DNA from: Portulaca oleracea
Taxonomy: Eukaryota; Streptophyta; Magnoliopsida; Caryophyllales; Portulacaceae
Direction: 5' to 3'
Assembly: GCA_029582165.1 (NCBI GenBank)
Contig: CM055871.1
Location: 54,404,112 to 54,468,111, forward strand
Length of the DNA: 64,000 bases
Shown here: positions 35,710 to 46,563 of the stretch, in pieces
Position numbering within the stretch: position 1 is the first letter of the stretch
Layout: every line of letters begins with the position of its first letter
The notes under the pieces: generated by a model
What the model was told of the DNA's origin: nothing
What the model saw: the letters and a program-made list of their open reading frames with translations, nothing else
Database searches by the model: none
Position numbers and translations under genes: made by a program

Positions 35710-38700
35710 TCATCTTGGATGTGTTATAGGCACCTCACTTAGTGACCGCGAGGTTGAACTAGAGTTTAGCGTTGTTGTAGATTGATCTGAACTCCCTGCG
35801 GACAAGATTATAGGGTGTTGAGTTATGGAATACGCAGGTGTAGGGGAAGCACCATAGGAGTTAAGATCATGGACAATTGCTGCCATAGTTGGCCTCTTTT
35901 TGATGTCTACTTGAACACATAAGAGCCCTAGATCAATGCATCGTATTACTTCTTCCTTGTTCGAACATGAGTTTTTCACCGTCGGATCCATGAAATCGAC
36001 TGTTATTCCATCTCTCCGACATCTCCATGCCTGATAGTGTAACACTTGTTAGTTTGTATATAATATATCATTTTGTATATTGAGAAGTAAATGGTCAAAA
36101 TTTTTGAAGTTTGATCGACATAAAATGACTGACAAAAAATAATGGGAAGGAGCTAAAAGTTGCATGTACATACATAGCTTTGAAGGTTTTCGCCCACTTC
36201 TGATTGATAGATCAAACTACTGATCCTTTTCCCGCTTACAATTTCCAACACTAGCACACCAAAGCTATATACGTCTGATTTCGTGGAGAATTCTCCATGC
36301 GCTAAGTACTCTGGAGCCATATAACCACTGCACGTCATTTGCACAAAATTCACTGTAAATTATCGATTTTACAGCCTGAAGTTTCATCTGCACACTAGCA
36401 CGTAACGGATTTGTTTATGTAGAAACTTACTATGTGCCAACAACTCGACTTGTATTGAGATGAGTTTGTTCAAATTTAGCTATCCTCGCCATGCCAAAGT
36501 CTGCAATTTTAGGATTCATCTCTGCATCCAACAAGATATTGGCAGCTTTAAGATCTCGATGGATGATCCGACTGCGAGAATCTTCGTGAAGGTAAAGAAG
36601 TCCCCGAGCAATGCCTTTGATAATGTTGTAGCGTTTTGACCAGTTCAAGTACTCTTGTAATTTCGGATCTGCACTACACATAACCCGGTTTCAATTTCAT
36701 AGTACCGAAATCCAAATCCAATATACCCTTGTATTGGAAAATTTAAAGAGACGAGTATCAGTTCTACTTATGACTGATAAAATATCAATAATATTAGACA
36801 ATCTTTATTTTTGATTAGCATGTGTATCTGTTTATTTATTACTCACCAAAAAGGAAATAATCGAGGCTTCTGTTGGACATGAATTCATACACAAGTAGCT
36901 GTTCATCACCAGCCAAGCAAAACCCTATTAACTTGACTAGATATCGGTGTTGAAGCTTTGCCAACAAAACAACCTCGTTCTTGAATTCCTTGTCACCTTG
37001 GCCACTGGTACTTAGTAATCTCGTTACTGCAATTTCCCTCCCATCTGCTAACACCCCCTGATACGAAAATCGGAACAGTTAGTCAATTTATTAGTGCCTG
37101 TGTCGCCCGTGGTTTTTTCTCCAATTGGGTCTCTACGTTTAATTCTTGCCCCCTTTAATCTTACACCACTTATTTAATTTTGCCCAATTTGTTATATAAT
37201 AATGTAAATTTTTACTAGGTATCATGTCATACGAAAATGTCAATTGAAAAAGGACATTGAAGATCGTGAATCATTACCTTGTAGACAGCACCAAAGCCGC
37301 CTTCACCAACCTTGTTATCATTAGAGAAGTTGTTTGTTGCTAACCGGAGAGCATCTAGTTCATATTGTAATGATTCAATTGTTGGGAAATCTTCTTTTTT
37401 ACTAGATGGGACTGTTGGAGGTGTAGAAGATAATGCAGGGGGACAAGCTAGCTCACTTGTTGGTAACACATCCTGATTAGAAACTGTTTCACAAATGGTG
37501 AAAAATGTAACATTCACAAGCAGAAATGGTTTTATTATATTCATGCTTTGGTCAAAAAAATTGATGAGAATTAAGATTACCATTTTGTGAAAAGGTGGGA
37601 TCGATCAGTTTCTTCCTCTTTGCTTTCCTCACACAGAGTCCTATCCCAAGGGCTATTAGTACAGTTGCACCAGTGGCTGATAGAGCCATGATGACAATTT
37701 TTGTGTTTTTCTTTCCTACATAGCAAATAAAAGTCTCAAGTTGTTAAGTTGCAGATTGAAATCTCATGTTCAATGGAGAAACTAAAGCATTCGAGAATCG
37801 AAGTTAGATTTTGTTGGGTTTTGGGCATTGACAGTATTTGACTAGCAGGGTCGTGTTGGAGAAAACCAGGAAAGTGAGAATAGACTCAACGTAATAGGTG
37901 TCAATCTGACACGGACCATGTTGGCTCTGACACAGGCCGTTCACCTTCGATACTTTCAATCCAAGTAGAGCAATAGCCTTTAATTTGACTACTTTTTTCC
38001 ATTTGAAATTTATCACTTACAAATTCAAAAAACGACTAAAGGGTCCTCATATTTTGATGTAATTATCTTAAGAGTCTTGTATTTTGATAAATAATTGTAA
38101 GGTGACATTATCTTTGTTGTAATTATTTCTGGGGGACATTCCGATCTATTTTCTAGTAAACAAAGTATTAATTGTAGTATTTATTGTTGATTAGGGTTAT
38201 GTATCTTTGATCAACCCTAAATATTAAGACCTAAAATGATAGTTGACTTCAATTAAAACAACTTTAAATACAAAAATCATTGTTTTGCGCATCTTTAGAC
38301 CAGAAGATTGGTCGGAATGTCCCCAATAAATAATTACCACAAAGATAATGTCACCCCATAATAATTTGTCAAAATATAGAGCCCTTAAAATAATTACATT
38401 AAATTATAGGGACCTGTTAATCGTTTTTTGCTTGCAAATTTCTATATATTCTTAGTGTGTACATACCTGGAGTTGGAGCTCTTGGTGGGTCTCTCTGTGG
38501 AGGAACAGTAGTCAGCGACGGAGACGAAGCATTTGTCTTGCCTGGAGCCAAGGTTGGTGCACTAGGAGTAGAGTTGTTAGGTGAATCTGAAATAAACTAC
38601 TTTAATTAGCAAAGTTTTCAATTTTAGCAAGGAATATATAGCAAGCCATTACATGCAGTACTTTTAGCTTGTATGTAGAATATACCAACTATTTGTAGAT

Positions 38701-39604
38701 CACATAACAACTGTGCTAGCTAGCTAGGTATTACCTGGAGCCAAAGTTGATGCACTAGGAGTTGAGTTGCTAGATGAACCTGAAACGAACCATAAAGGTT
38801 TCAAATTTGGCAAATGGTAACTTCATCAGCCTACTGTTAAAAAAAAAGTTTATGGGAAGATTTGATCAAGTCATAACAGTTATTTAGATTGTCCGATAAA
38901 CAACCTATTCAAATGTCTGTTTAGGCCAAAACGTACAGCCTATTGCCAAAATGGTTTTCAAAGCAGTTTTTTTCGAAGGGTCCGTAAGAAGGAGTCTCTC
39001 CATGAACTTCAGTTCATTGAGTAGGTGGCTGATCTCTAGACCAGCTCAAACATACATGTATACGCATGCTGCATTAACAGATGATATATACTGATATCAT
39101 ATGATCATGTCAATTTGATCACAATTAGGAGGTAACTACGTACGTACATATGTTGTCAATATGATCAAGGGTGGCATCAGCCATGCAGGGACCCAAACGG
39201 GAGACGATGGCGGATGCCATCTTGGCGTTCTGATGGAGAGATGGCAGAATGCTGCATAAGCACTGCTTTTCGTTTTTGGGTTGCAGGCATGAACAAACCT
39301 CGTCACTGCTACTACTACTACTACTACTTTCCTCAGCAATTTTAGTACTACTTGACAAGGATGCAAACACAGGAGTGTTGCTACGAATTTGTATCGTGCT
39401 GAGGCATAATTGTATCTTCGCCCAGCAGCCTGGCAGCTGTGTTGACGACCCTTCTTCTTGGGCAGATGAACAAGGCACCATTTGAGTGATTGATGAGAAT
39501 AGTAAACCCAACCCCATCATCAACACCATCTCTTTGTGAAATCCCCCGACATTTACCATTGGATCTGCCACCCTAATTAAATTGTTTCTACTCTTCTCTC
39601 TCAT
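35710..39604 (-). CDS. Receptor-like kinase with eight-cysteine ectodomain, catalytic lysine lost
   Basis: Nine exons on the minus strand: 39604-39148, 38779-38735, 38586-38467, 37715-37581, 37483-37278, 37057-36847, 36668-36431, 36327-36174, 36030-35710. The full frame gives 628 residues; later ATGs, such as residue 16 or 26, would suit the signal peptide better. Exon 1 has eight cysteines with the first pair spaced C-x6-C as in the plus-strand paralogue, then CSC where the family has CC, then CLC, C and C, the last rebuilt across the splice. Two linker exons share NSTPSA-TLAPG. A membrane exon ([20 protein letters not shown]) follows. The kinase has [25 protein letters not shown] and MAPEY, but the beta-3 motif reads EIAVTRL: the ATP-binding lysine is threonine. 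This suggests a pseudokinase or very weak enzyme. All junctions are GT-AG and in frame. Confidence 0.8.
38027..38430. mobile_element. TIR element in a receptor-kinase intron
   Basis: About 125-bp inverted ends: left AAAAAACGACTAAAGGGTCC, right reverse-complemented AAAAAACGATTAACAGGTCC. Both continue through ggtgacattatctttgt and ggggacattccga. The flanks cttacaaattc and cttgcaaattt are an imperfect direct repeat of 9-11 bp, suggesting an MULE-like element. It lies between linker exon 2 and the membrane exon. Confidence 0.75.
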
Positions 39605-40599
39605 ATATCTCCATCTGCTTAATTGTTATCATCAACTAGAAATGCAAATATTGTCTGATTTTCAAGGGAAATTAACATGACCAAGTTTTTGGATTGTTGA
39701 CTATTTAATCATCAATCAAGTTCGTGGCTTCCCATTATATGTGCCACACACACACATATATCCTTGTGTAGAGCAGTCAGACCATAATGCATGCCTAGCT
39801 GTTTTTCTCGTTAAGACTATTAAGCCAAGTCGATTATAGTCTTATAGATGATAGATGTCTTCCTCAAGGCCTTGTTTAAGTGTCTTCTTGCCTTCCTCCC
39901 TTAATTAGTGTCAATTTAACTATTAATTACTCACAAATTATAATTAATTACGATATAAAATTACTACTATTTTTTTTTCCGAATGTTAAGGGCTATAAAC
40001 CAACTTTTATTTCCACAAAATAAGCCAAACCCATAGAGGCAAATACAAGACCCATTTGGGAAAAAGGCCAGCAACCCCATTAATTGCCAACTAGCCCAAC
40101 CTACACCAAAACAACACAATACAAAACTTCCAATGAAATCAAAACCTATTGTCATCTCTTAGTGTTGCTGTTGTGCCATTACTGATTCTGCATCTCAGTC
40201 TTTCATTCCTGATGTTTCATCCCCGCCTTTCCTTCCCTATTTCCATTCCCCAAATCTATCACCTTCCTCCTTTTTTTTTCCTCTAAAAATTACAGGCAAA
40301 CAACCCTTCTTTATTGAGCTCAAACAAAATACAACAGAGATGTTTAGAGATCTTCATTAGATCCCGTGACAGGAAATCCATTCTCCTTTCATGCTTCGAA
40401 TCCACTGCCCATGTTGTATAAAATTACCACTGTTAAAAAGATGTTGCATTAAAAATTAAAATGATGTTAATTTTATATTGTAACTTATTATAATTTGTGA
40501 GTAATCAATGATCAAAATTTATTCAAATTAACACTTATTTAGGGATGAAGGGAGACAGATTACTTTTTATAAAATTAAATTAATATTTTACTAGCAAAA
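39605..40599. other. Intergenic, upstream of the minus-strand receptor kinase
   Basis: The promoter of the receptor kinase must lie in the first part. The open frame at 39967-40155 has no family resemblance. A pyrimidine-rich stretch at 40195-40290 is unassigned. Words typical of Stowaway interiors occur near 40440-40550. Confidence 0.45.
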
Positions 40600-40960
40600 T
40601 GATATGAATTTTGAATAAGACATAAGTGTTTTGATTTAGTATGAAAATTATATATTTGTACATTAAATTGAAAAAAATATATGATTGACTTCTAAAATAT
40701 TACTTTTGCCAATAATTTTTTTAAATTTACAAAAAAGATGTCCAAAATATGTCTAATGGACAAGGTTTATTCGATTAGGGTGTTATTTATAATTGTTAGC
40801 ATAGTCAAAACATAATTATCGAAAAAAAGCATAGCCAAACCATTCTAATCTTCTTATAATTTATTATAATAATATCTATAAAAACAATTAGTGTCAAAAA
40901 TCATTATAAGTGTTAATTTTATGAAAGGTAAGACACAAAAATTGTCTCTATCTCCCAAAA
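40600..40960. repeat. Dispersed AT-rich repeat, fourth copy
   Basis: This shares with 20309-20707 and 10.8-11.0 kb the order atatttgtacattaaattg, tatatgattg, ttacaaaaaagatg, aaaatatg, ggtttattcgattagggtgt and ttcttataatt. Its ends are decayed. Confidence 0.6.
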
Positions 40961-41123
40961 TATATAACACCACTCATTTTACTATGATTTTTGCCATTGA
41001 TTTATAGATAGTATTAATTATTAAGTAAAAGAGGTTTAAATTTCAAAATTACATCCTAATTGAATCAAGCCTAACAATAAAGAACATTAAAGAAGGTGAA
41101 AAAACAATTAAAATGATTAAATA

Positions 41124-41487
41124 CTCCCTCCCTTGCATATTAATTGTTGTTTTTGAAAATTGTGCAGTCAAACTTTGAAAATTTTGACCATAAATTTTTT
41201 AATATATACGATAACTTGAAATATCAAATTACTATCATTATATTCGTAATGAAAAATAATATCCTAAAAGTATAACATGGGACATGGCAATAATAATTAT
41301 TAATAAAATACGATAACTTGTAATATCAAATTACTATCATTATATTCGTAATGAAAAATAATATCCTAAAAGTATAATATTGCAATAATAATTATTAATA
41401 AAATACTATATAAGAAATTATCAATTAAAAGTCACACAGGAGACTATGATTGTCAACAAAGTGACAATTAATATGGGAGAGAGGGAG
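41124..41487. mobile_element. Stowaway-like MITE containing a tandem duplication
   Basis: The left end CTCCCTCCCTTGCATATTAA mirrors the right end (reverse complement CTCCCTCTCTCCCATATTAA), with TA on the left. Inside, the words acgataactt, atatcaaattactatcatta and aataatatcctaaaagtata are repeated at a spacing of about 110 bp (41208-41405), which lengthened the element. Confidence 0.7.
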
Positions 41488-41520
41488 GTTAGTTGTGGCA
41501 AAAATCAATGAAATAACCTA

Positions 41521-41715
41521 CTACCTCCGTCTCAAAATATTTGTTCATTTGACTAAACTTTGACCGTTAATTACTTACAAATTACAATAAGTTGCAATAT
41601 GAAATTACCATCATTAGAAAGATACCTTACTAAACATTAGAATGAAGGTAATTTAATATTATAACTCATTGGAATTTATTAGTTATCAATGGTTAAATTT
41701 TAATCAAATAGATAA
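41521..41715. mobile_element. Decayed Stowaway-like MITE
   Basis: The left end CTACCTCCGTCTCAAAATAT is followed by the family interior (catttgactaaactttgacc, ttacaaattacaataagttg), mirrored by ggttaaattttaatcaaat on the right. The right terminus has lost the CTCCCTCC sequence. Confidence 0.5.
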
Positions 41716-41856
41716 ATAATAATATGATTTACACGAGATGAAGACATACAAACATGTTGAAATCATTTCCTTATCCTTAAATAAGTAGAAGAGGCACTTC
41801 ACCTCGTTTTCCGTGTAAGTTGTTGTGTTGTGAAGGGTGTGTGCTTGTGTGCTTAC

Positions 41857-42410
41857 TAGGGGTAGAAACGGTGCGGTGCGGTGCGGTTTCGGTACGCCGA
41901 AGCGGTGCACTGGATGAAACGGTGCGCAAAAGCCATAAACCGGAACCGGAACCGAATCACCCGGTTTTTAAAAACCGGTACACCAGCTTTAACGGTGCGG
42001 TTTCACCGGTGAACCGGAACCGCATAAATTTCTATCAAACATCAAAAAATCTCTATTTAATCAAAAAAAAAATCTCTATTTAATAAAAAAAAAAAGTCCA
42101 ACCCAATAACACATTAACATCTAATGTTCTTTTTTTTTAACTAGTTAATTTATATTATTTTTGTATTAATTTTTGGGTTGAATTTTTTTTTTAACCAAAA
42201 TTTATATATTATATGTATTTAATTATATTATCGGTGCGGTGCCAGTTCCCCGTCGGTGTGAATATCCCAAACCGGAACCGCCCCATTTAGTATCCGATTT
42301 TTCCGGTGCGGTGCACCGGATTTTCAAACCGGTTCGGTGTTACCCGTTCCCGGTTTTTTTTATCCGGTTCCGGTTCGGTGTGCCGGTTCCGGATTTTTCT
42401 TCCATCCCTA
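41857..42410. mobile_element. hAT-type non-autonomous element
   Basis: The ends are TAGGGGTAGAAACGG on the left and, reverse-complemented on the right, TAGGGATGGAAGAAA. An 8-bp target duplication GTGCTTAC/GTGCTTAA (41849-41856, 42411-42418; one mismatch) flanks it. TAGGGGTGG-type ends and 8-bp duplications are typical of plant hAT elements. Subterminal regions are dense in CGGTGCGGT and CCGGTTCCGG words, on both strands, and the middle is AT-rich. No transposase. Confidence 0.85.
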
Positions 42411-42418
42411 GTGCTTAA

Positions 42419-43409
42419 CTTAAACAAATGCAGGAGCACTCATTCCCTCTCTTCAGTTTTTAAATACTTTTGGTGGGACCCACTTATTTTAATAAATAAA
42501 AAAATTAGCTTTGCAATGATACAACGAACATGCAGTATGATTTATGTTTTAAACTTCTTTTTTTAGTTTTGTTTAAATTGGTGTGTTATTGTAAGTAGTT
42601 AGTTTTTAATTTAATAGTATAATAAGATAATTTTATTATTTTTTAATTTATATAGTACAATAAGATAATTTAATTGTATAATAAGATGATTTGTTGTAAA
42701 TAAGTTTTAAAAATTTCTTATTTTTGAAAAATTAACTATTTATTTTTAAATATTTATCTTCAATAATAATAAAACTAACTTAAGAATATAAATATAAATG
42801 AATATATGATTAGGATAAAGATTGTCCACAAATGATTTTTTTGAAAAAAAAACTCAAATTTTGTTTAGTATATTTTATATTATTTTTTTAGACTTGGAAA
42901 ATATTATTTGAGTTGGATTTAAACTAAAATTTAATAATACCTTTATTTTATGTCATTCATAAATTATATCATACATTATAGTATAAATATCTTCTTTTTT
43001 ATATAAATATCTTAATTTACATGCAATCAATTTTGTAATAAATCGATAAATTTACATAAATCAATGAACTTCACAATAGTATTTATAAATTTACTATAAA
43101 TTTTGAAATAAGTATTGAAGATTCCTTTTAGAATATAACTTCAAAGGACCTAAGTTGATAGATATTTTAATTGGTATCATATAACAATCTAATTATATAT
43201 TTCTTGTTATAATAAAGTATAAGTAGCCAATGTCTAAAAACTTTAACAATCAATTTTTCAATATACATATATATATAAATAATATTAGATTCACGAGTAA
43301 AAAGTGCACTGTCATGTGAATATAATATTCTCTTTGTTTATTGATGATCTTTTAACTAATTTTTTATTTTATATTATTTGTGATTTTATAATGATTTGTC
43401 TATTAATTA
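42419..43409. other. Very AT-rich intergenic stretch
   Basis: No gene or clear element was found; the sequence is dominated by A/T runs. The 5' end of the Helitron that terminates at 44280 may lie here, but I could not identify it. Confidence 0.5.
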
Positions 43410-43893
43410 CTCCCTCCATTCCTTAATAATTGTCACTTTGAAGTTTTGGGAAGATTTTAAGAAATTAGTATTGAAAATGATAATTGTATTGGTAATTATT
43501 CCTTAATAATTGTCACTTTGAAGTTTTATTTCAGTTATATAATTGTATTGGGAATTATTCCTTCCATCCCAAATTAATTGACATTTTGACTAAATTTTGA
43601 CCGTTAATTACTCACAAATTAGAATGAGTTATAATATGAAATCATCTCCATTGTAATTTTCAGTAAAGTATCTTCCTAATGACGGTAATTTTATATTGTA
43701 ACTCAACGTGATTTGTGAGTCATTAACGGTCAAAATTTAGTCAAAACGTCAATTAATTTGGGACGGAGGGAGTATAAAAGTAAGAGGTGAATTTGAACAA
43801 AATGCCATTAAAGTTGCATTGGAATTGTAAAGTGACAGATATTGTAAAAATAGAAAATTGATAAAAGTGACAGAAATTGAGGAATGGAGGGAG
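43410..43893. mobile_element. Stowaway MITE interrupted by a second Stowaway
   Basis: The outer element is bounded by TA (43408-43409 and 43894-43895), with CTCCCTCCATTCCTTAATAA on the left and, reverse-complemented on the right, CTCCCTCCATTCCTCAATTT. Its left arm contains the word ccttaataattgtcactttg twice, a short internal duplication. The inner element lies at 43558-43772. Confidence 0.8.
43558..43772. mobile_element. Inner Stowaway MITE
   Basis: Inverted ends TTCCTTCCATCCCAAATTAA and, reverse-complemented, CTCCCTCCGTCCCAAATTAA, at TA flanks (43556-43557, 43773-43774). The interior is the usual near-palindrome with ggtcaaaatttagtcaaaa on the right arm. 215 bp. Confidence 0.85.
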
Positions 43894-44248
43894 TACCATT
43901 TACTTATACATGCTTAGTTTTACTACCACAAGTGCGCAAAAACAAAAAAAAAATGAAAATTAAAGTAGCATTACTTTTACAAGCTTACTATTTATATAAT
44001 GGGAAAAGTATTGTAATTTACTAATTTTGTTATACTCCCTTGGTCATATTTTATTTGTTCACTTAACTAATATTTTTTGTTTCTTATTATTTATCACATT
44101 TACGTTTTCAATCATTGATAGTATTTTGTCATGTAACTTATTTCTACCTAGTTTTTTTACATTGATTTCTCCGTTTTTCTTAAAAAATATCAGATAAAAA
44201 ACATTGAAAAAGTAATTGATAAATATAATTTCAAAAATATAGAATAAA

Positions 44249-44280
44249 TGCCCCGTCCATTGGATGGGCAATTTAGCTAG
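44249..44280 (+). mobile_element. Helitron 3' terminus
   Basis: A 7-bp hairpin cccgtcc-att-ggatggg (one G.T pair) is followed 8 nt later by CTAG and a T. Plant Helitrons end in CTRR preceded by such a hairpin and insert between A and T. The same hairpin and spacing recur at 46971-46999. Confidence 0.65.
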
Positions 44281-44555
44281 TACTCTATTATAAAAGGGGG
44301 AGTTGCCTCCCTTTTTTTTTTTTTTTGTGTTTTGCAGCCAAGCAAATTGGATTCTAATATAAAAGGAACACACTCCTGACTTTACTTTACTGATGCATTG
44401 CCTCTTCACTTGCCTCGTGTGTCAAACACTCTAATCCCCCATCTTCATCTACAATTCTCCAATTTCTTCCATATAATTCCAGGAAAAAAAAAAAACCCTA
44501 CACCTCCATAGTTTTTGATCTTCTTCTATAAACCCCTGGTTTAATTTTACCTTAA

Positions 44556-44811
44556 GGTTCCGTTTGGACCTCGGAAAACAGCATGGAAAAAAAACTATTT
44601 TGAAAAATGAAAATCTTTCCTTTGTTTGGATTGAAGAAAAAGGAATGGAAAAAAAATAGTTAGAAAATTGAATGGAAAATTTGGAGTAACAATGAATAAA
44701 AAATTTTCCTTTCAAAAATGAAAGGAAAGTTGGGAGAAAAATTTTGGATCAAAGCCAACCTTTCTTTTCATCCTCTCTCTAACTCGTCTCTCTCTCTCTC
44801 TCTCTCTAAGT

Positions 44812-44847
<36 letters not shown>

Positions 44848-44876
44848 ACTCTCTTTTCTCTCTATCTCTAACTTTC

Positions 44877-44921
<45 letters not shown>

Positions 44922-44991
44922 CCTCTCTCTTTCTCTCTAACTTTCCTCTCTCTAACTCTCTTCTCTCTCTCTCTCTAACTCTGTAACTCTC

Positions 44992-45023
<32 letters not shown>

Positions 45024-45046
45024 AACTTTCTTCTCTTTCTCTCTCT

Positions 45047-45091
<45 letters not shown>

Positions 45092-45157
45092 ACTCTCTAA
45101 CTTTCTTCTCTCTCTCTCTCTCTCTCTCGTGCGCGCGCGCTCTCTCTATTCTCTCTT

Positions 45158-45191
<34 letters not shown>

Positions 45192-45396
45192 AACTTTCTT
45201 CCCTCTTTCTCTCGCGCACTCTCTCTTCTTTCTCTCTAAGTCTCTTCTCTTTCTTCTCTCTCTCTCTAACGTTCTCTCTCTCTCTCTCTCTAACTCTCTT
45301 TTCTCTCTCTCTCTCTAACTCTCTTTTTCTCTCTCTATCGCTCTCTCTCTCTAACTCTCTCTTTGTCACTCTCTCTATCTCTCTAATTCTCTTTTC

Positions 45397-45427
<31 letters not shown>

Positions 45428-45711
45428 AACTCTCTCTCTATAACTCTCTCTTTCTCTCCCAAATCACATCATATGATCTAAAAAAATGAAACTTGATATT
45501 TACAACTTTTCTTACAAATTTTATTTTTCCATATATTTTCCCTCAAACCAAAAAAGGAAAAGAAAATTGAATAGAAAATCAATTTTTTCCTTCAAAATTT
45601 ACTTAAACCAAACAAGAAAAATAAATTTACTTTACCCCAAAATTTTTTTTCCTCCTAATTTTTTTCCGCGAGATTTTTTTCCATCCTGTTTTCCTAGGTC
45701 CAAACGGATCC
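44556..45711. mobile_element. Tourist-like element carrying a large CT repeat
   Basis: The ends are GGTTCCGTTTGGACCT and, reverse-complemented on the right, GGATCCGTTTGGACCT. TAA lies on both sides (44553-44555, 45712-45714). The subterminal parts are rich in A-runs and gaaaa words and are roughly mirrored. The interior consists mainly of the CT microsatellite at 44768-45461. No transposase frame. Confidence 0.75.
44768..45461. repeat. (CT)n microsatellite with TAACTCTC interruptions
   Basis: Nearly 700 bp of CT dinucleotides broken by recurring taactctc, tttctc and one gcgcgcgc patch near 45130. The plus-strand open frame that looks like a Ser/Leu repeat protein is an artefact of this repeat. 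Confidence 0.95.
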
Positions 45712-46160
45712 TAAATGATAATTAATTTGAAGTGGAAGTAGTATACTATTAAATTTCAAAAAAAAGGGTCGTACATTATTAAAGATTAAAATAAATTTTT
45801 TTTATGTATACACTTTTTAATAAATAAATTTTTTTGTGATTAATCAATCATTAAATCTATTTAAAAACCCACTGTGAACAAATTTTACAGTAACTTTTTT
45901 AGTTGAATTGCTGATAATGTTAATTTCGAATTTGACCTGACCTTTATCCAACTTAAGCAAATTTTGACTTGATTTTTGTCTATCTTGAAAGCAAATTATA
46001 CTTTGTAGAAAGAAAGTTTGTAAAACAATAGTTAATTTTTCTGATTAGTTTCGGTACGAATACAAACTATGAAGGAAATGGCTAAAAACATTGTCAAAAT
46101 AAGGGATTGTTTTTTTTAGAGATGTAGTAAGATAAATTTAGTTAAGGTTAGTTGGGAGAT

Positions 46161-46563
46161 TCTACCATAGTTGAAAAAATTTCAACTATGGTAGTTGAAA
46201 TGTGTAATTACCCGAAAATAAAACTTTAAGAAAATCAAAATTAATATATATTGGTTAAAGAATTTGTTACAGTAAGTAATCCTATTTGTTGAGATATAAT
46301 TTTTTACAAAATTTAATATTTGAAGGATATTCTACCAAAGTTGGTTTTTTTTTTCAACTATCATAGTTGAAAGTGTAACTATTATTAATTCTACCATAAA
46401 AAAATCAAAATTAAAATTTATTAATGAAAGTAACTTATTACAACAGTTAATCCGATTTAGTGAGATATAAATCTTTTTAATATATATGGTTTATTTTTAT
46501 GAATTAATGTTATGAAATTTTCAACTACAATAGTTCAAAAAAATTTCAACTATGGTAGAATTT
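46161..46563. repeat. Palindrome cluster built on TTCTACCATAGTTGAAA
   Basis: A perfect hairpin ctaccatagttgaaa-aaa-tttcaactatggtag lies at 46163-46195. A degenerate version (ttctaccaaagttgg ... caactatcatagttgaaa) is near 46330-46372. A third, ending tttcaactatggtagaa, is near 46525-46563. The outermost pair are inverted, so the block may be a foldback MITE of about 400 bp. Confidence 0.6.

Noticed and set aside
39967..40155. 62-residue hydrophobic frame on the minus strand
   Set aside because: It lies in AT-rich intergenic DNA with no family match; a chance frame is likelier.
44718..44978. Ser/Leu-rich 86-residue frame
   Set aside because: It is the CT microsatellite read as codons.
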